Assembly: GCA_963709555.1 (NCBI GenBank)
Contig: CAVPWR010000008.1
Span: 496,001-560,000 of the forward strand
Reading direction: 5' to 3'
Source: Sulfurisoma sp963709555
GTDB lineage: Bacteria > Pseudomonadota > Gammaproteobacteria > Burkholderiales > Rhodocyclaceae
Length of the DNA: 64,000 nucleotides
The notes under the pieces were generated by a model that was not told where the DNA came from, searched no databases, and saw only the letters and a list, made by a program, of their open reading frames with translations. Both the position numbers and the translations under genes were made by a program. Shown one piece after another: positions 1-8,329 of this stretch. How positions within the stretch are numbered: position 1 is the first letter of the stretch; the number at the start of each line of letters is the position of its first letter.

Positions 1-1986
1 GCATCGGCCAGTGCGCGGCCGACGCTGTCGATGAAGTCGGCCTGGCGGAACTGCAGCGCCGAGACGTTGACGGCCATCGCCAGCGGCAGCCCCTGCTCGC
101 GCCAGCGTGCCGCCTGCCGCACCGCCTGCTCGAGCACCCAGTTGCCGATGGGCACGATGACGCCGGTTTCCTCGGCGACGGGAATGAACGTGCCCGGCGA
201 CACCTCGCCGAGTTCGGCATCGTTCCAGCGCAGCAGCGCCTCGGCGCCGAAGACGTGGCCGTTCTTGAGGTCGACCTGGGGCTGGAAATGCAGGCGGAAG
301 CCGTCGTTGGCCAGCGCCTGGCGCATGGCGTGGTCGAGTTTCATGCGCGAGAGCAGGCCGACGTTCATCTGCTTCTGGTAGAAGCGGAAATCCGAGCGGC
401 CGCGCTCCTTGACGTGGTACATGGCGCTGTCGGCGTTCTTGATCAGGTCGTCCATGGTCTGGCCGTCATCGGGGTAGAGCGCGATGCCGATGCTCGCCGT
501 CACGGTGAAGCTCATTTCGTCGATCGAGTAGGGCTGGGACAGCGCCTCGAGGATACGGCGTGAGGTGATCTCGGCGCCGCGGGCGTCGGCCTGGTGCAGC
601 AGCAGCACGAACTCGTCGCCGCCGAGGCGCGAGGCGGTGTCGGCCTGGCGCAGGCAGCCCTTGATGCGTTCGGCCACCTGGATCAGCACGCGGTCGCCGA
701 AGAGGTGGCCGAGCGAATCGTTGATCTGCTTGAAGCGGTCGAGATCGAGGAAGAGGATGGCGAAGGGGCTGCCGTCGCGTTGCGACAGGGAGAGCGAGAA
801 CTCGATGCGCTCGGACAGCAGCAGGCGGTTGGGCAGGCCGGTGAGGGCGTCGTTGTAGGCCAGTTCCTCGATGCGCTGCTTGGCGGCGACGGTCTCCGAC
901 AGGTCCTTGAAGAAGCCGATGTAATGAACGATCTTGCCCGTGTCGTCGGCGACGCGCACCATCGACACCAGGCAGGGCATGCTGCGGCCGTCCTTGTTGC
1001 GGTGCCAGACCTCGCCCTCCCAGGCGCCGTCCTTGAGCAGCCGCTCCTCGAGTTGCTCGCAGAAGTGATCGTTGTAGCGGTCGAAGAGGATGTCGCGTGT
1101 CAGCTGGCCGACCAGGTCTGCCGGCAGGAAGCCGGTCAGCCGCTCGCAGCTGGGATTGGCGGCGACGATCTGGAATGCGGGATCGGTGACGAAAATGGCG
1201 TCGAGGCTGGCCTCGAATACCTTGGAGGCGAGTTGCTGGCGGGCCTCGTCGGCCAGGCGCTGGGTGATGTCGCGGTAGGAATAGACGCGGCCGATGGGGC
1301 GGCCGCGGGCGTACTGCGGCAGGGTCACGCGCTCGAGCACGCGGCCGGAGCGCAGCACGATGACGTCGGTCGCCTCGAGCAGCGGAGCGCGCGCGATCGC
1401 CGCCAGCCGCACGGCATATTCCTCGACATTGAGCACGCATTGCGCCATCCAGCCGAAGACGGCGCCATCGTCGCGCTGGGTCAGCAGCTCCTGCGGCAGG
1501 CCCCACAGTTCGGCGAAGCGCTGGTTGTAGCCGCGGATGCCGCTTTCCATGTCGGCGACGAGAATGCCGTCGGCGGTCGACTCGAGGGTGGCGCGCAGCT
1601 CGGCGATGAGTTTTTCCAGCTCGGTCTCGACTCGGCGCTGGTCGCTCTGGTCGCGGATGCCGACGACGTAGAACGGTGGTACCGGCGGCAAGCGTGGCGC
1701 GGCTGACGCGCCGCTCGACCTGCACCGTCGAGCCGTCCTCGCGCCGCAGCAGGGTCTCGGACAGGATGCGGTCGGAGAGGCCGGCGGCGACGTCCTCCCA
1801 GAAGAAGAGGTCTTCCGGCGTGGCGGCGAGCTCGATCGCCGCCCGTCCGGTGAGTCCGCCCGGCGGCACGCCGAGCAGGGTTTCGGCGGCGCGGTTGGCG
1901 CCGAGGATGCGCAGCTGGATGGGATCGACGAGCCATACCGCCTCGAGCATGCCCTCGATCAGCGGCTGCCACTGGGCGGGGGTCAT
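1..1986 (-). CDS. PAS-GGDEF-EAL c-di-GMP signalling protein (3' end outside window; one frameshift)
   Basis: Predicted to make and/or hydrolyse cyclic di-GMP. Read from 1986 down, it has repeated PAS-type segments, a GGDEF domain (SRLGGDEF with an RQAD inhibitory-site motif just before it, around 620-660) and the start of an EAL domain (EALLRW near 240), cut by the window edge. The frame changes near 1670-1680: the first PAS ends in the frame starting at 1986 and continues (FYVVGIRD) one frame over. The ATG at 1984-1986 overlaps the TGA of the upstream HD-GYP gene by four bases, so the two are probably translationally coupled. The frameshift may be a sequence error, because homology resumes at once. 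An active cyclase cannot be told from an active phosphodiesterase here, but both signature motifs are intact. Confidence 0.85.
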
Positions 1987-3356
1987 GTCGCGCTCCCGGA
2001 AGGCGATTCCTCGCGCGCGCGCTCGAAGAAGTAGCAGAGCCGCTTGCGCGGCGACAGGTAGTCGAAGGCGGCCTTGGGCAGCTGCAGCGGCTTGAGGCTG
2101 CGGCGGATGCCGAGTTCGGGCAGGGTTTCGAGGTCGAGCACCAGGGCCTCGGCGGCGGGAATGTGCGGGTCATGGACGATGACCTGCGGCCGCAGCGGCC
2201 GGCTGGAATTGACCGAGACCACCATGGCGTAGTGCGCGTCGGTGAGTTCGACCACCGAGCCGGGCGGATAGACGCCCATCATGCGGATGAACAGCGCCAG
2301 GGCCCGCGGGTCGTAACGTTTCTTGCTTTGGGCGTAGATCAGCGACAGCGCCTCGTGCGGGGTCACCGCCAGCGCCGGGTTGCCCGGGTTGCAGAGGTTG
2401 TCGTACTGGTTGACCAGGGCGACGATGCGCGAAGGCGCACTGATCTGCTCATTCTTCAGCTTCTGCGGGTAGCCGCTGCCGTCGGCGAGTTCGTGGTGCT
2501 GGCCGACGATCAGCTGCGCCTCCGTGGACAGGCGCATCTTTTTCGCCAGGGCGACGCCGTGGGCGACATGGTCGCGGTAGAGCTGACGCTCGGCCGCGGT
2601 GAAATGATCGTCGCTCCAGCGCAGGCGGTCCGGCAGGTCCATCTTGCCGAGGTCGTGCAGCAGCGCGCCGATGCCCAGTTCGTGCATCGCCGCGGTGTCG
2701 AGCGCCATGGCCTTGCCCAGCAGCAGGGAGATGACAGTGACATTGATGGCGTGAAGCGAGGTCTTCTCGCCGGCCTTCTCCGACAGCAGGCGGATGCAGG
2801 TTTCCTCATTCTCGTTGAGTTGCCCGACGAGTCCGCCGACCATGGCCTCGCACTGCTCGCGGGCGGCCGCCGGCTGGGCGTGGGCGGTGTCGACGACGTG
2901 GCGGTAAACGCGGGTGGCGTCGGCGAAGCGGTTTTCGCAGCGCTGCAGGCTGGCCCGCTGGGCGCCGAGATGCTCGCGGCGCAGCTGCCTGGCGGCCTGG
3001 GCTTCGGCTTCGGCGGCGGCTGTTGCCACCGCAGCGGCAGCGTCGTCGGTCGTGGCGGCCTCGACGTTGTCTGAGTCCGTCCCGGCCATGGCCCCGCTGG
3101 CGGGAACGGAGACGCCGTTGCCGCCGGCAGCAGCTGCGCCGTTGCCGCTGCCGGGCAGCGGCTCGGGGTCGCTCAGGGTCGGGGCGTAGCGGATGCGTTC
3201 GAGACCGAGGCCGCGTATGGTGTCGATCTGCTCGCGCGTGGTGATCTTGAAACTGTTGAGGGCGAAGGGATGCGCCATCCAGCCGAGGTCGAGGTAGACG
3301 TACAGGCCGAGGCGCAACTGCGCGATATCGATGAAGTGAGCTTCGTTATCCGTCAT
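1983..3356 (-). CDS. HD-GYP domain phosphodiesterase with N-terminal DUF3391-type region
   Basis: 457 aa. HD-GYP proteins hydrolyse c-di-GMP. The N-terminal region (about residues 1-70, QLRLGLYVYLDLGWMAHPF) is typical of the DUF3391 domain that precedes HD-GYP. An Ala-rich low-complexity linker (about 70-115) follows. The HD motif is seen as LLHDLGKMDLP and the GYP part as HHELADGSGYPQKL, so the metal-binding histidines and the GYP loop are present. The start MTDNEAHF at 3356 is preferred over a longer upstream extension that reads antisense to hypD and has no homology. Its stop overlaps the next gene's ATG (ATGA), giving a two-gene unit with both c-di-GMP-degrading and GGDEF domains. It is divergent from hypD. 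Confidence 0.9.
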   Translation of the reverse strand: MTDNEAHFIDIAQLRLGLYVYLDLGWMAHPFALNSFKITTREQIDTIRGLGLERIRYAPTLSDPEPLPGSGNGAAAAGGNGVSVPASGAMAGTDSDNVEAATTDDAAAAVATAAAEAEAQAARQLRREHLGAQRASLQRCENRFADATRVYRHVVDTAHAQPAAAREQCEAMVGGLVGQLNENEETCIRLLSEKAGEKTSLHAINVTVISLLLGKAMALDTAAMHELGIGALLHDLGKMDLPDRLRWSDDHFTAAERQLYRDHVAHGVALAKKMRLSTEAQLIVGQHHELADGSGYPQKLKNEQISAPSRIVALVNQYDNLCNPGNPALAVTPHEALSLIYAQSKKRYDPRALALFIRMMGVYPPGSVVELTDAHYAMVVSVNSSRPLRPQVIVHDPHIPAAEALVLDLETLPELGIRRSLKPLQLPKAAFDYLSPRKRLCYFFERAREESPSGSAT

Positions 3357-3375
3357 GGGGATGCATACTGGTCGT

Positions 3376-3394
3376 CCCGCCCTCGTAGGGCGGG
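3376..3394. promoter_or_regulatory. Perfect 8-bp inverted repeat between HD-GYP and hypD
   Basis: CCCGCCCT-CGT-AGGGCGGG lies in the 142-bp divergent gap between the HD-GYP start (3356) and hypD (3499). With a 3-nt loop and no T-run it could be an mRNA 5' hairpin for hypD or an operator. No regulator can be assigned from sequence alone. Confidence 0.35.
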
Positions 3395-3498
3395 CACTAG
3401 AATATGACACATTATGGGACAGAAAGTGGCGGGTGCGGCATCCTGCCGCGTTGCTGCGGGCCGAGGCAATCTGTCCTTGGCCGAAAGGGGCGAAAAAG

Positions 3499-4611
3499 TT
3501 GAAGTATATCGACGAGTTTCGTGACGGCAAGCTGGCGCGGGGCCTCGCCACCGCCATTGCGCGCGCTGCGCAGCCGCAACGGCAATATGCCTTCATGGAA
3601 TTCTGCGGTGGCCACACGCATGCCATCTCGCGCTACGGCGTGAGCGACCTGCTGCCCGCCAACCTGCGCATGGTGCATGGCCCGGGCTGCCCGGTGTGCG
3701 TGCTGCCTATCGGCCGCATCGACATGGCGATCGAGCTGGCCCTCGAACATCAGGCCATCGTCTGCAGCTACGGCGACTGCCTGCGGGTGCCTGCTACGGA
3801 TGGCCTGTCCCTGGTGAAGGCGAGATCTCGCGGCGGCGACATCCGCATGGTGTACTCGGCCGCCGATGCGCTGAAGACGGCGCAGGACAATCCGGGGCGA
3901 CAAGTGGTGTTCTTCGCCATCGGCTTCGAGACGACCACGCCGCCGACGGCCGTCGTCGTCAGGCAGGCCGCCGCGCTGGGCCTGAAGAATTTCAGCGTGC
4001 TGTGCTGCCACGTGCTGACGCCGCCGGCGATGCACCACATCCTCGCCACGCGCCAGCCGAGCGATATCGCGATCGACGGCTTCGTCGGCCCGGCCCATGT
4101 ATCGACGGTGATCGGCAGCCGGCCCTACGAGGTGTTCGCCACCGACTACCACAAGCCCGTGGTCATCGCCGGCTTCGAGCCGCTCGACGTGATGCAGGCC
4201 ATTCTCATGCTGCTGCAGCAGGTGAACGAGGGTCGCGCCGAGATCGAGAACGAATTCACCCGCGCCGTGACGCGCGAGGGCAACCTCAAGGCCCAGGCCA
4301 TCGTCGCCGAGGTGCTGGAACTGCGCGAGGAATTCGAGTGGCGCGGCCTCGGCGTCATGAAAAAGTCGGCGCTGGCGCTACGGTGCGAGTTTGCCGAATA
4401 CGATGCCGAAAAGCGTTTCGACCTGGCCTACCGCGTCGTGCCCGACAACAAGGCCTGCGAGTGCGGTGCGATCCTGCGCGGCGTAAAGCGGCCGCAGGAC
4501 TGCGCCATCTTCGGTACCGTGTGCACCCCGGAAAACCCGGTCGGCTCCTGCATGGTGTCGTCCGAAGGTGCTTGCGCGGCGCACTACACCTACGGCCGCT
4601 ACAAGCAATGA
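3499..4611 (+). CDS. hypD: Hydrogenase maturation factor HypD
   Basis: 370 aa, close to the usual length for HypD. HypD is the iron-sulfur scaffold that, with HypC, assembles the Fe(CN)2CO group of [NiFe] hydrogenases. Signature motifs are present: FCGGHTHAI near residue 35, HGPGCPVCVLP near 62-72, and the C-terminal cysteine-rich part with CECGAILRG and FGTVCTPENPVGSCMVS. The start is a TTG at 3499 (MKYIDEFRDGK), which aligns with HypD N-termini and follows a purine-rich stretch (AAAGGGGCG). A longer frame beginning at 3355 has no family support. The stop overlaps the hypE ATG (ATGA). No hypC, hypA, hypB or hypF is next to it. Confidence 0.95.
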   Translation: MKYIDEFRDGKLARGLATAIARAAQPQRQYAFMEFCGGHTHAISRYGVSDLLPANLRMVHGPGCPVCVLPIGRIDMAIELALEHQAIVCSYGDCLRVPATDGLSLVKARSRGGDIRMVYSAADALKTAQDNPGRQVVFFAIGFETTTPPTAVVVRQAAALGLKNFSVLCCHVLTPPAMHHILATRQPSDIAIDGFVGPAHVSTVIGSRPYEVFATDYHKPVVIAGFEPLDVMQAILMLLQQVNEGRAEIENEFTRAVTREGNLKAQAIVAEVLELREEFEWRGLGVMKKSALALRCEFAEYDAEKRFDLAYRVVPDNKACECGAILRGVKRPQDCAIFGTVCTPENPVGSCMVSSEGACAAHYTYGRYKQ

Positions 4612-5663
4612 CGAAAGTTCGCGAAGGTTACGTCCGTCCGCTCGACCTCAAGCACGGTCGGGTCGATCTCACCCACGGTTCGGGCGGGCGGGCCATGGTG
4701 CAGCTGATCGAGGAACTGTTCGCGCGCCACTTCGCCAACGAGTGGCTGGCGCAGGGCAACGACGGCGCCGTGCTGCCGGCGCCGACAGTGCCGGGTCGGC
4801 TGGTCATGGCCACCGACGCCCATGTCGTGTCGCCGCTGTTCTTTCCCGGCGGCGACATCGGCTGCCTTTCGGTGCATGGCACCATCAACGATGTGGCGGT
4901 GATGGGGGCGACGCCGCTGTGGCTTTCCGCCAGCTTCATCCTCGAGGAAGGTTTTCCGCTGAGTGAGCTCGACCGCATCGTCGCCTCGATGGCGCGGGCC
5001 TCGCAGGAAGCCGGCGTGCCGGTGGTCACCGGCGACACCAAGGTGGTCGAGAGCGGCAAGGCCGATGGCGTCTTCATTACCACCACCGGCGTCGGCGTGC
5101 TGCCCGCAGGTCTGCAACTTTCCGGCGACCGCGCGCGGCCGGGCGACGTGGTGCTGCTCTCGGGCAGCATCGGCGACCATGGCATGGCCATCATGGCCAC
5201 ACGCGAGAACCTCGGCTTCGCCGCGCCCATCGTTTCCGACACCGCCGCGCTGCACGGCCTGGTCGCAGCGCTGCTCGCCACGGGCGCCGATATCCGCTGT
5301 CTGCGCGATCCGACGCGCGGCGGGCTGGCCACCACGGTCAACGAGATCGCCCGCCAGTCCGGCGTCGGCGTGATGCTCGACGAGGCGGCGATTCCCGTGA
5401 ATGGCGAAGTGGCGGCGGCCTGCGAATTCCTCGGCCTGGATCCGCTCTACGTCGCCAACGAGGGCAAGCTCATCGCCATCGTCGCCGCGGCCGATGCCGA
5501 AACGGTACTAGCGGCGATGCGTGTGCACCCGCTCGGCGCGCGCGCGTCCCGCATCGGCGAAGTCGTCGCCGACGACCATCATTTCGTGCAGATGACCACA
5601 GGCCTGGGCGGCCGCCGCATCGTCGACTGGCTCACCGGCGACCAGCTGCCGCGCATCTGCTGA
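4608..5663 (+). CDS. hypE: Hydrogenase maturation factor HypE
   Basis: 351 aa. HypE dehydrates the carbamoyl group on its C-terminal cysteine to a thiocyanate that donates CN to the HypC-HypD iron. AIR-synthase-like fold: DLTHGSGGRAM at the N-terminus, GNDGAVL, then VVTGDTKVVESG and DPTRGGLATTVNEIA in the middle. The protein ends in LPRIC, the conserved C-terminal Cys that carries the modification, so the gene is complete. It starts inside the hypD stop (ATGA at 4608-4611), a clear case of translational coupling. Confidence 0.96.
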   Translation: MTKVREGYVRPLDLKHGRVDLTHGSGGRAMVQLIEELFARHFANEWLAQGNDGAVLPAPTVPGRLVMATDAHVVSPLFFPGGDIGCLSVHGTINDVAVMGATPLWLSASFILEEGFPLSELDRIVASMARASQEAGVPVVTGDTKVVESGKADGVFITTTGVGVLPAGLQLSGDRARPGDVVLLSGSIGDHGMAIMATRENLGFAAPIVSDTAALHGLVAALLATGADIRCLRDPTRGGLATTVNEIARQSGVGVMLDEAAIPVNGEVAAACEFLGLDPLYVANEGKLIAIVAAADAETVLAAMRVHPLGARASRIGEVVADDHHFVQMTTGLGGRRIVDWLTGDQLPRIC

Positions 5664-5705
5664 GGTCCAGATCATGATTGGCTGCAATGGCAATGGGGAG
5701 GGCGC

Positions 5706-6086
5706 ATGAAGACTTACAGTCTCGGTTATTTGACGGACGAGGCGGCCGTGTTGATTACCGCCCAGGGCATCCGCAGTCGCGACAACAATGACGCCATGGT
5801 GCTCGATGCGCTGGCCGAGGCGGCGCGGCGTGGTTGCCGCAAGTTCCTGGTCGACGACCGGGAGGTGGACATCAGGGTGACGTTCATGGACATTTACGAG
5901 CGGCCGCAGCGTTTGAAGGAGCTCGGCTTGGTGGCCGATATGCGCGTGGCCATCGCCTACTCCGAGTACAGCCCGAGGGGGGCGGATTATCGCTTCTTCG
6001 AGAACGTGTGTTTCAACAATGGCCTGCCGCTGCTGCGGGTGTTCGCCGACTACGACGGCGCTCTGAGCTGGCTGCGGCAGGGATAG
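5706..6086 (+). CDS. Small STAS/SpoIIAA-like protein
   Basis: 126 aa, soluble, no signal peptide. It resembles small single-domain proteins of STAS/SpoIIAA-like fold: an N-terminal strand pair, a helix (MVLDALAEAARRG), a strand (KFLVDDREVDIR), and a C-terminal strand-helix ending DYDGALSWL. The motif DYRFFENVCFNNG sits in the second half. The family assignment is from recollection of pattern, and no function is known. A good ribosome site (GGGGAGG) precedes the ATG. It lies between hypE and nikR on the same strand, suggesting co-expression with nickel/hydrogenase genes, but nothing in its sequence shows metal binding. Confidence 0.7.
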   Translation: MKTYSLGYLTDEAAVLITAQGIRSRDNNDAMVLDALAEAARRGCRKFLVDDREVDIRVTFMDIYERPQRLKELGLVADMRVAIAYSEYSPRGADYRFFENVCFNNGLPLLRVFADYDGALSWLRQG

Positions 6087-6096
6087 GATACTTTCG

Positions 6097-6570
6097 ATGC
6101 AACGCTTCACCATTTCCCTCGACGACGACCTCGCGCGCGCCTTCGACCGCCTGATCGCCGAGCGCGGCTACCGCAACCGCTCCGAGGCCGTGCGCGATCT
6201 GCTGCGCGGCCAGCTCGAGGCGGCGCGGCCGGCGGCCGGCGGCCACTGCGTTGCCAACCTCTCCTACGTCTACAACCACCACGAGCGCGAACTCGCCGAG
6301 CGCCTCACCACCCTGCAGCACGGCCATCACGACCTCACCGTGGCGACCATGCACGCCCACCTCGATCACGACAACTGTCTCGAAAGCGTGATCCTCAAGG
6401 GGCCGACGGCGCAGGTGCGCGCCTTCGCCGAGGCGCTGACCGCCGAGCGCGGCGTGCGCCACGGCAGCCTCAATGTCGTCGCGGTGGAAGTGGTCGACAG
6501 CCGCCACAGCCACGGCTATGCGCCGCGCGGCAAGGTGGCCGCGCACACCCATCTCAAGCCCAGGAGTTGA
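6097..6570 (+). CDS. nikR: Nickel-responsive transcriptional regulator NikR
   Basis: 157 aa. NikR is a ribbon-helix-helix repressor with a C-terminal ACT-like nickel-sensing domain. The N-terminal MQRFTISLDDDLARAFD strand-helix and NRSEAVRDLLR are standard. The high-affinity square-planar nickel ligands known from E. coli NikR (H76, H87, H89, C95) are matched by H75, H86, H88 and C94 here. The C-terminus is extended by about 20 residues with extra histidines (RHSHGYAPRG, HTHLKPRS). An AGGA ribosome site lies upstream. It is followed by a nickel permease, the expected target of a NikR repressor, though no NikR dyad was identified. Confidence 0.93.
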   Translation: MQRFTISLDDDLARAFDRLIAERGYRNRSEAVRDLLRGQLEAARPAAGGHCVANLSYVYNHHERELAERLTTLQHGHHDLTVATMHAHLDHDNCLESVILKGPTAQVRAFAEALTAERGVRHGSLNVVAVEVVDSRHSHGYAPRGKVAAHTHLKPRS

Positions 6571-6648
6571 TCTGCCTCAACATGGGCGGTTCTGGCTCGG
6601 GCACACTGCTGCGTGTGAAGAATTGATGGGTTCTGCATACAAGGCGAC

Positions 6649-7465
6649 ATGATGGACCTGGATCTCCCTCGCGAATGGTCGGCGCTGTGTGCGCTGGTGT
6701 TCGTACTCGGCATGAAGCACGGTTTCGACGCCGACCATCTGGCCACCATCGATGGCCTGACGCGTTTTAACGCGCGGACCAGGCCGCGGCTGGCGCGCTT
6801 GTGCGGCATGCTGTTCTCGCTCGGTCACGGCGCGGTGGTGGTGGCGATCGCTCTGCTCGTCAGCCTGGTCGCCGCCCGGTGGCAGGTGCCGCAATGGCTC
6901 GAGGCCTCGGGCATGGCGATCTCCGTGCTGTTCCTCACCGCGCTGGGCCTGCTCAACCTGCACGCCGTGCTGACGGCGGCCCCGGACGAAGTGGTGCGGC
7001 CGGTCGGGCTGAAGGGACGCTGGCTCGGCGGTCTCGCGCGCAGTTCGCATCCGCTGCTGATCATGACCGTCGGCGCGCTGTTCGCGCTGTCCTTCGATAC
7101 CGTCAGCCAGGCCGCGCTGTTCGCCGTCACGGCCGAGCACTTCGGCGGCTGGCGCGAGGCGGCGCTGCTCGGTCTGCTCTTCATGCTGGGCATGCTGACC
7201 ACCGATGGCGCCAACGGCCTTTGGATCTCGCGGCTGATCCGTCGCAGCGACGAGGTGGCGCGCATCGCCTCGCGCGTGATGAGCGTGGCCGTCTCGGTAT
7301 TGAGCCTGGGCGTCGCCGGCTTCGGCCTGGCGAAATGGACGCTGCCCGCGGTCGATGCCTGGAGCGAGGGCAAGGAACTGGCCTTCGGCCTCGCCGTGAG
7401 TGCTGACCATTGCGCTGGTCTTCCTCGCCGCGCTGCGTCTGGCGCGGCGGCCCGTGAAGGCATGA
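6649..7465 (+). CDS. NiCoT-family nickel permease (HoxN/NixA type), frameshift near the 3' end
   Basis: High-affinity nickel uptake permease of about 270 aa. The NiCoT signature HGFDADHLATID (H-x4-DH) is at residues 22-33. Further family motifs are FSLGHGAVVV, LFALSFDTVSQ and FMLGMLTTDGANG. Multiple hydrophobic helices are evident. Near 7397 the frame changes: the natural C-terminus VLTIALVFLAALRLARRPVKA lies one frame over and ends at TGA 7463-7465. As it stands, the sequence reads on in frame into the next gene, making an artificial 542-aa fusion. The natural stop overlaps the ATG of the hupK-like gene (ATGA), so a 1-nt sequence error or mutation is more likely than a real fusion. Nickel supply fits the neighbouring hyp genes and nikR. 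Confidence 0.88.
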
Positions 7466-8277
7466 CGGGTTTCGACGCCGGGCGCGTGCGCCTGCGGCTG
7501 GTGATGCAGGGGGAAGTCGTCGTCGCGGTCGACGTGTCGTGCGAGCGGCCGGACGTCGCGGCGGCGCTGGCGGGGCGGACGGCGGACGAAGCGGTATCCC
7601 TGGTGCCGCTGATCTACTCGCTCTGCGGCCAGGCGCAGGGCATCGCCGCGCGGGCGGCGCTGGCCGCGGCGCGTGGGACGGAGACGGCGCCGCATTTCGA
7701 CGCCCGAGTGGCCGCCGAGGCGTTGCGCGAGCATGCGTGGAAGCTGCTGGTCGATTGGCCGCAGGCCGCGGGCCTGCCTCCGGACAAGGCGTTGTTCGTG
7801 CGCGTGGCGAAGACCGCCCCGGGCGCGGGCGCGGCGCTTGCCGGGGAACTGCGCGAGCATCCCGGCATTGCCGGGTTGAGGCTGGCGGTGCAGCCGCCGC
7901 GGGGAGCGGAGGGCGCTGCTGGTGCCAGTGTGTTCGGCGAGCGCATCGCGGCGCGCCTCGCCGAGGCTTGCGCCCTGCTCGAAGGTGCCGGCAGCATGGC
8001 CGGCCTGGTCGCGGCGACGCCGCTGGGGCCTGGCCGTGGCCGCGCCACCGTCGAGACGGCGCGCGGTGAGCTGGTGCACGAGCTCGGTCTGGACAGGGGG
8101 CGCATCGCCATCTACCGCATCGTCGCGCCGACCGACCGGCTGTTCGCCGGCGACGGTCCGCTGCCGGCCCTGCTGCTGGGCCGCCCGCCGGCCGGCGCCG
8201 GCGATGTGGCGCAATGGGTCGGGCGCATCGTGATGGCGCTCGATCCCTGTGTGCCGTGGGAGTTGGAACTGGCCTGA
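7462..8277 (+). CDS. hupK: HupK/HoxV-like hydrogenase assembly protein (degenerate large-subunit paralogue)
   Basis: 271 aa. It looks like a hydrogenase large subunit that has lost its active-site cysteines, the pattern of HupK/HoxV scaffolds. The N-terminal region has LIYSLCGQAQGIAARAAL where large subunits carry RICGxC. The C-terminal part has ARGELVHELGLDRGRIAIYRIVAPT in place of the ARGxLxH...IVAPTxWN segment (given here in two pieces: ARGELVHELG and IAIYRIVAPT). It ends ALDPCVPWELELA, keeping DPC but not the second cysteine of DPCxxC. Its start overlaps the nickel permease's natural stop. It probably helps deliver the Fe cofactor to the hydrogenase large subunit. The gene symbol rests on this motif reading rather than a search. 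Confidence 0.72.
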   Translation: MTGFDAGRVRLRLVMQGEVVVAVDVSCERPDVAAALAGRTADEAVSLVPLIYSLCGQAQGIAARAALAAARGTETAPHFDARVAAEALREHAWKLLVDWPQAAGLPPDKALFVRVAKTAPGAGAALAGELREHPGIAGLRLAVQPPRGAEGAAGASVFGERIAARLAEACALLEGAGSMAGLVAATPLGPGRGRATVETARGELVHELGLDRGRIAIYRIVAPTDRLFAGDGPLPALLLGRPPAGAGDVAQWVGRIVMALDPCVPWELELA

Positions 8278-8284
8278 CGCAGCC

Positions 8285-8321
8285 CGGCCGCTCCGCCGCG
8301 CGGTGCGCAGCGGGGCGGCCG
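8285..8321. terminator. Stem-loop between convergent hupK-like and Tim44-like genes
   Basis: CGGCCGCTCCGC at 8285-8296 pairs with GCGGGGCGGCCG at 8310-8321 (12 bp with one G-U), loop 13 nt, in the 52-bp convergent gap. There is no T-run on either side, so it is only a candidate for a bidirectional end-of-transcript hairpin. Confidence 0.4.
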
Positions 8322-8329
8322 CTCGCGCC

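Noticed and set aside
3355..3498. Longer N-terminus for HypD from an ATG at 3355
   Set aside because: The extension has no HypD homology and crosses the divergent promoter region; the TTG at 3499 matches the family start.
6649..8277. A single 542-aa nickel permease-HupK fusion protein
   Set aside because: The permease's natural C-terminus and stop lie one frame over and overlap the HupK-like ATG, the usual coupled-gene layout; one indel explains the apparent fusion.
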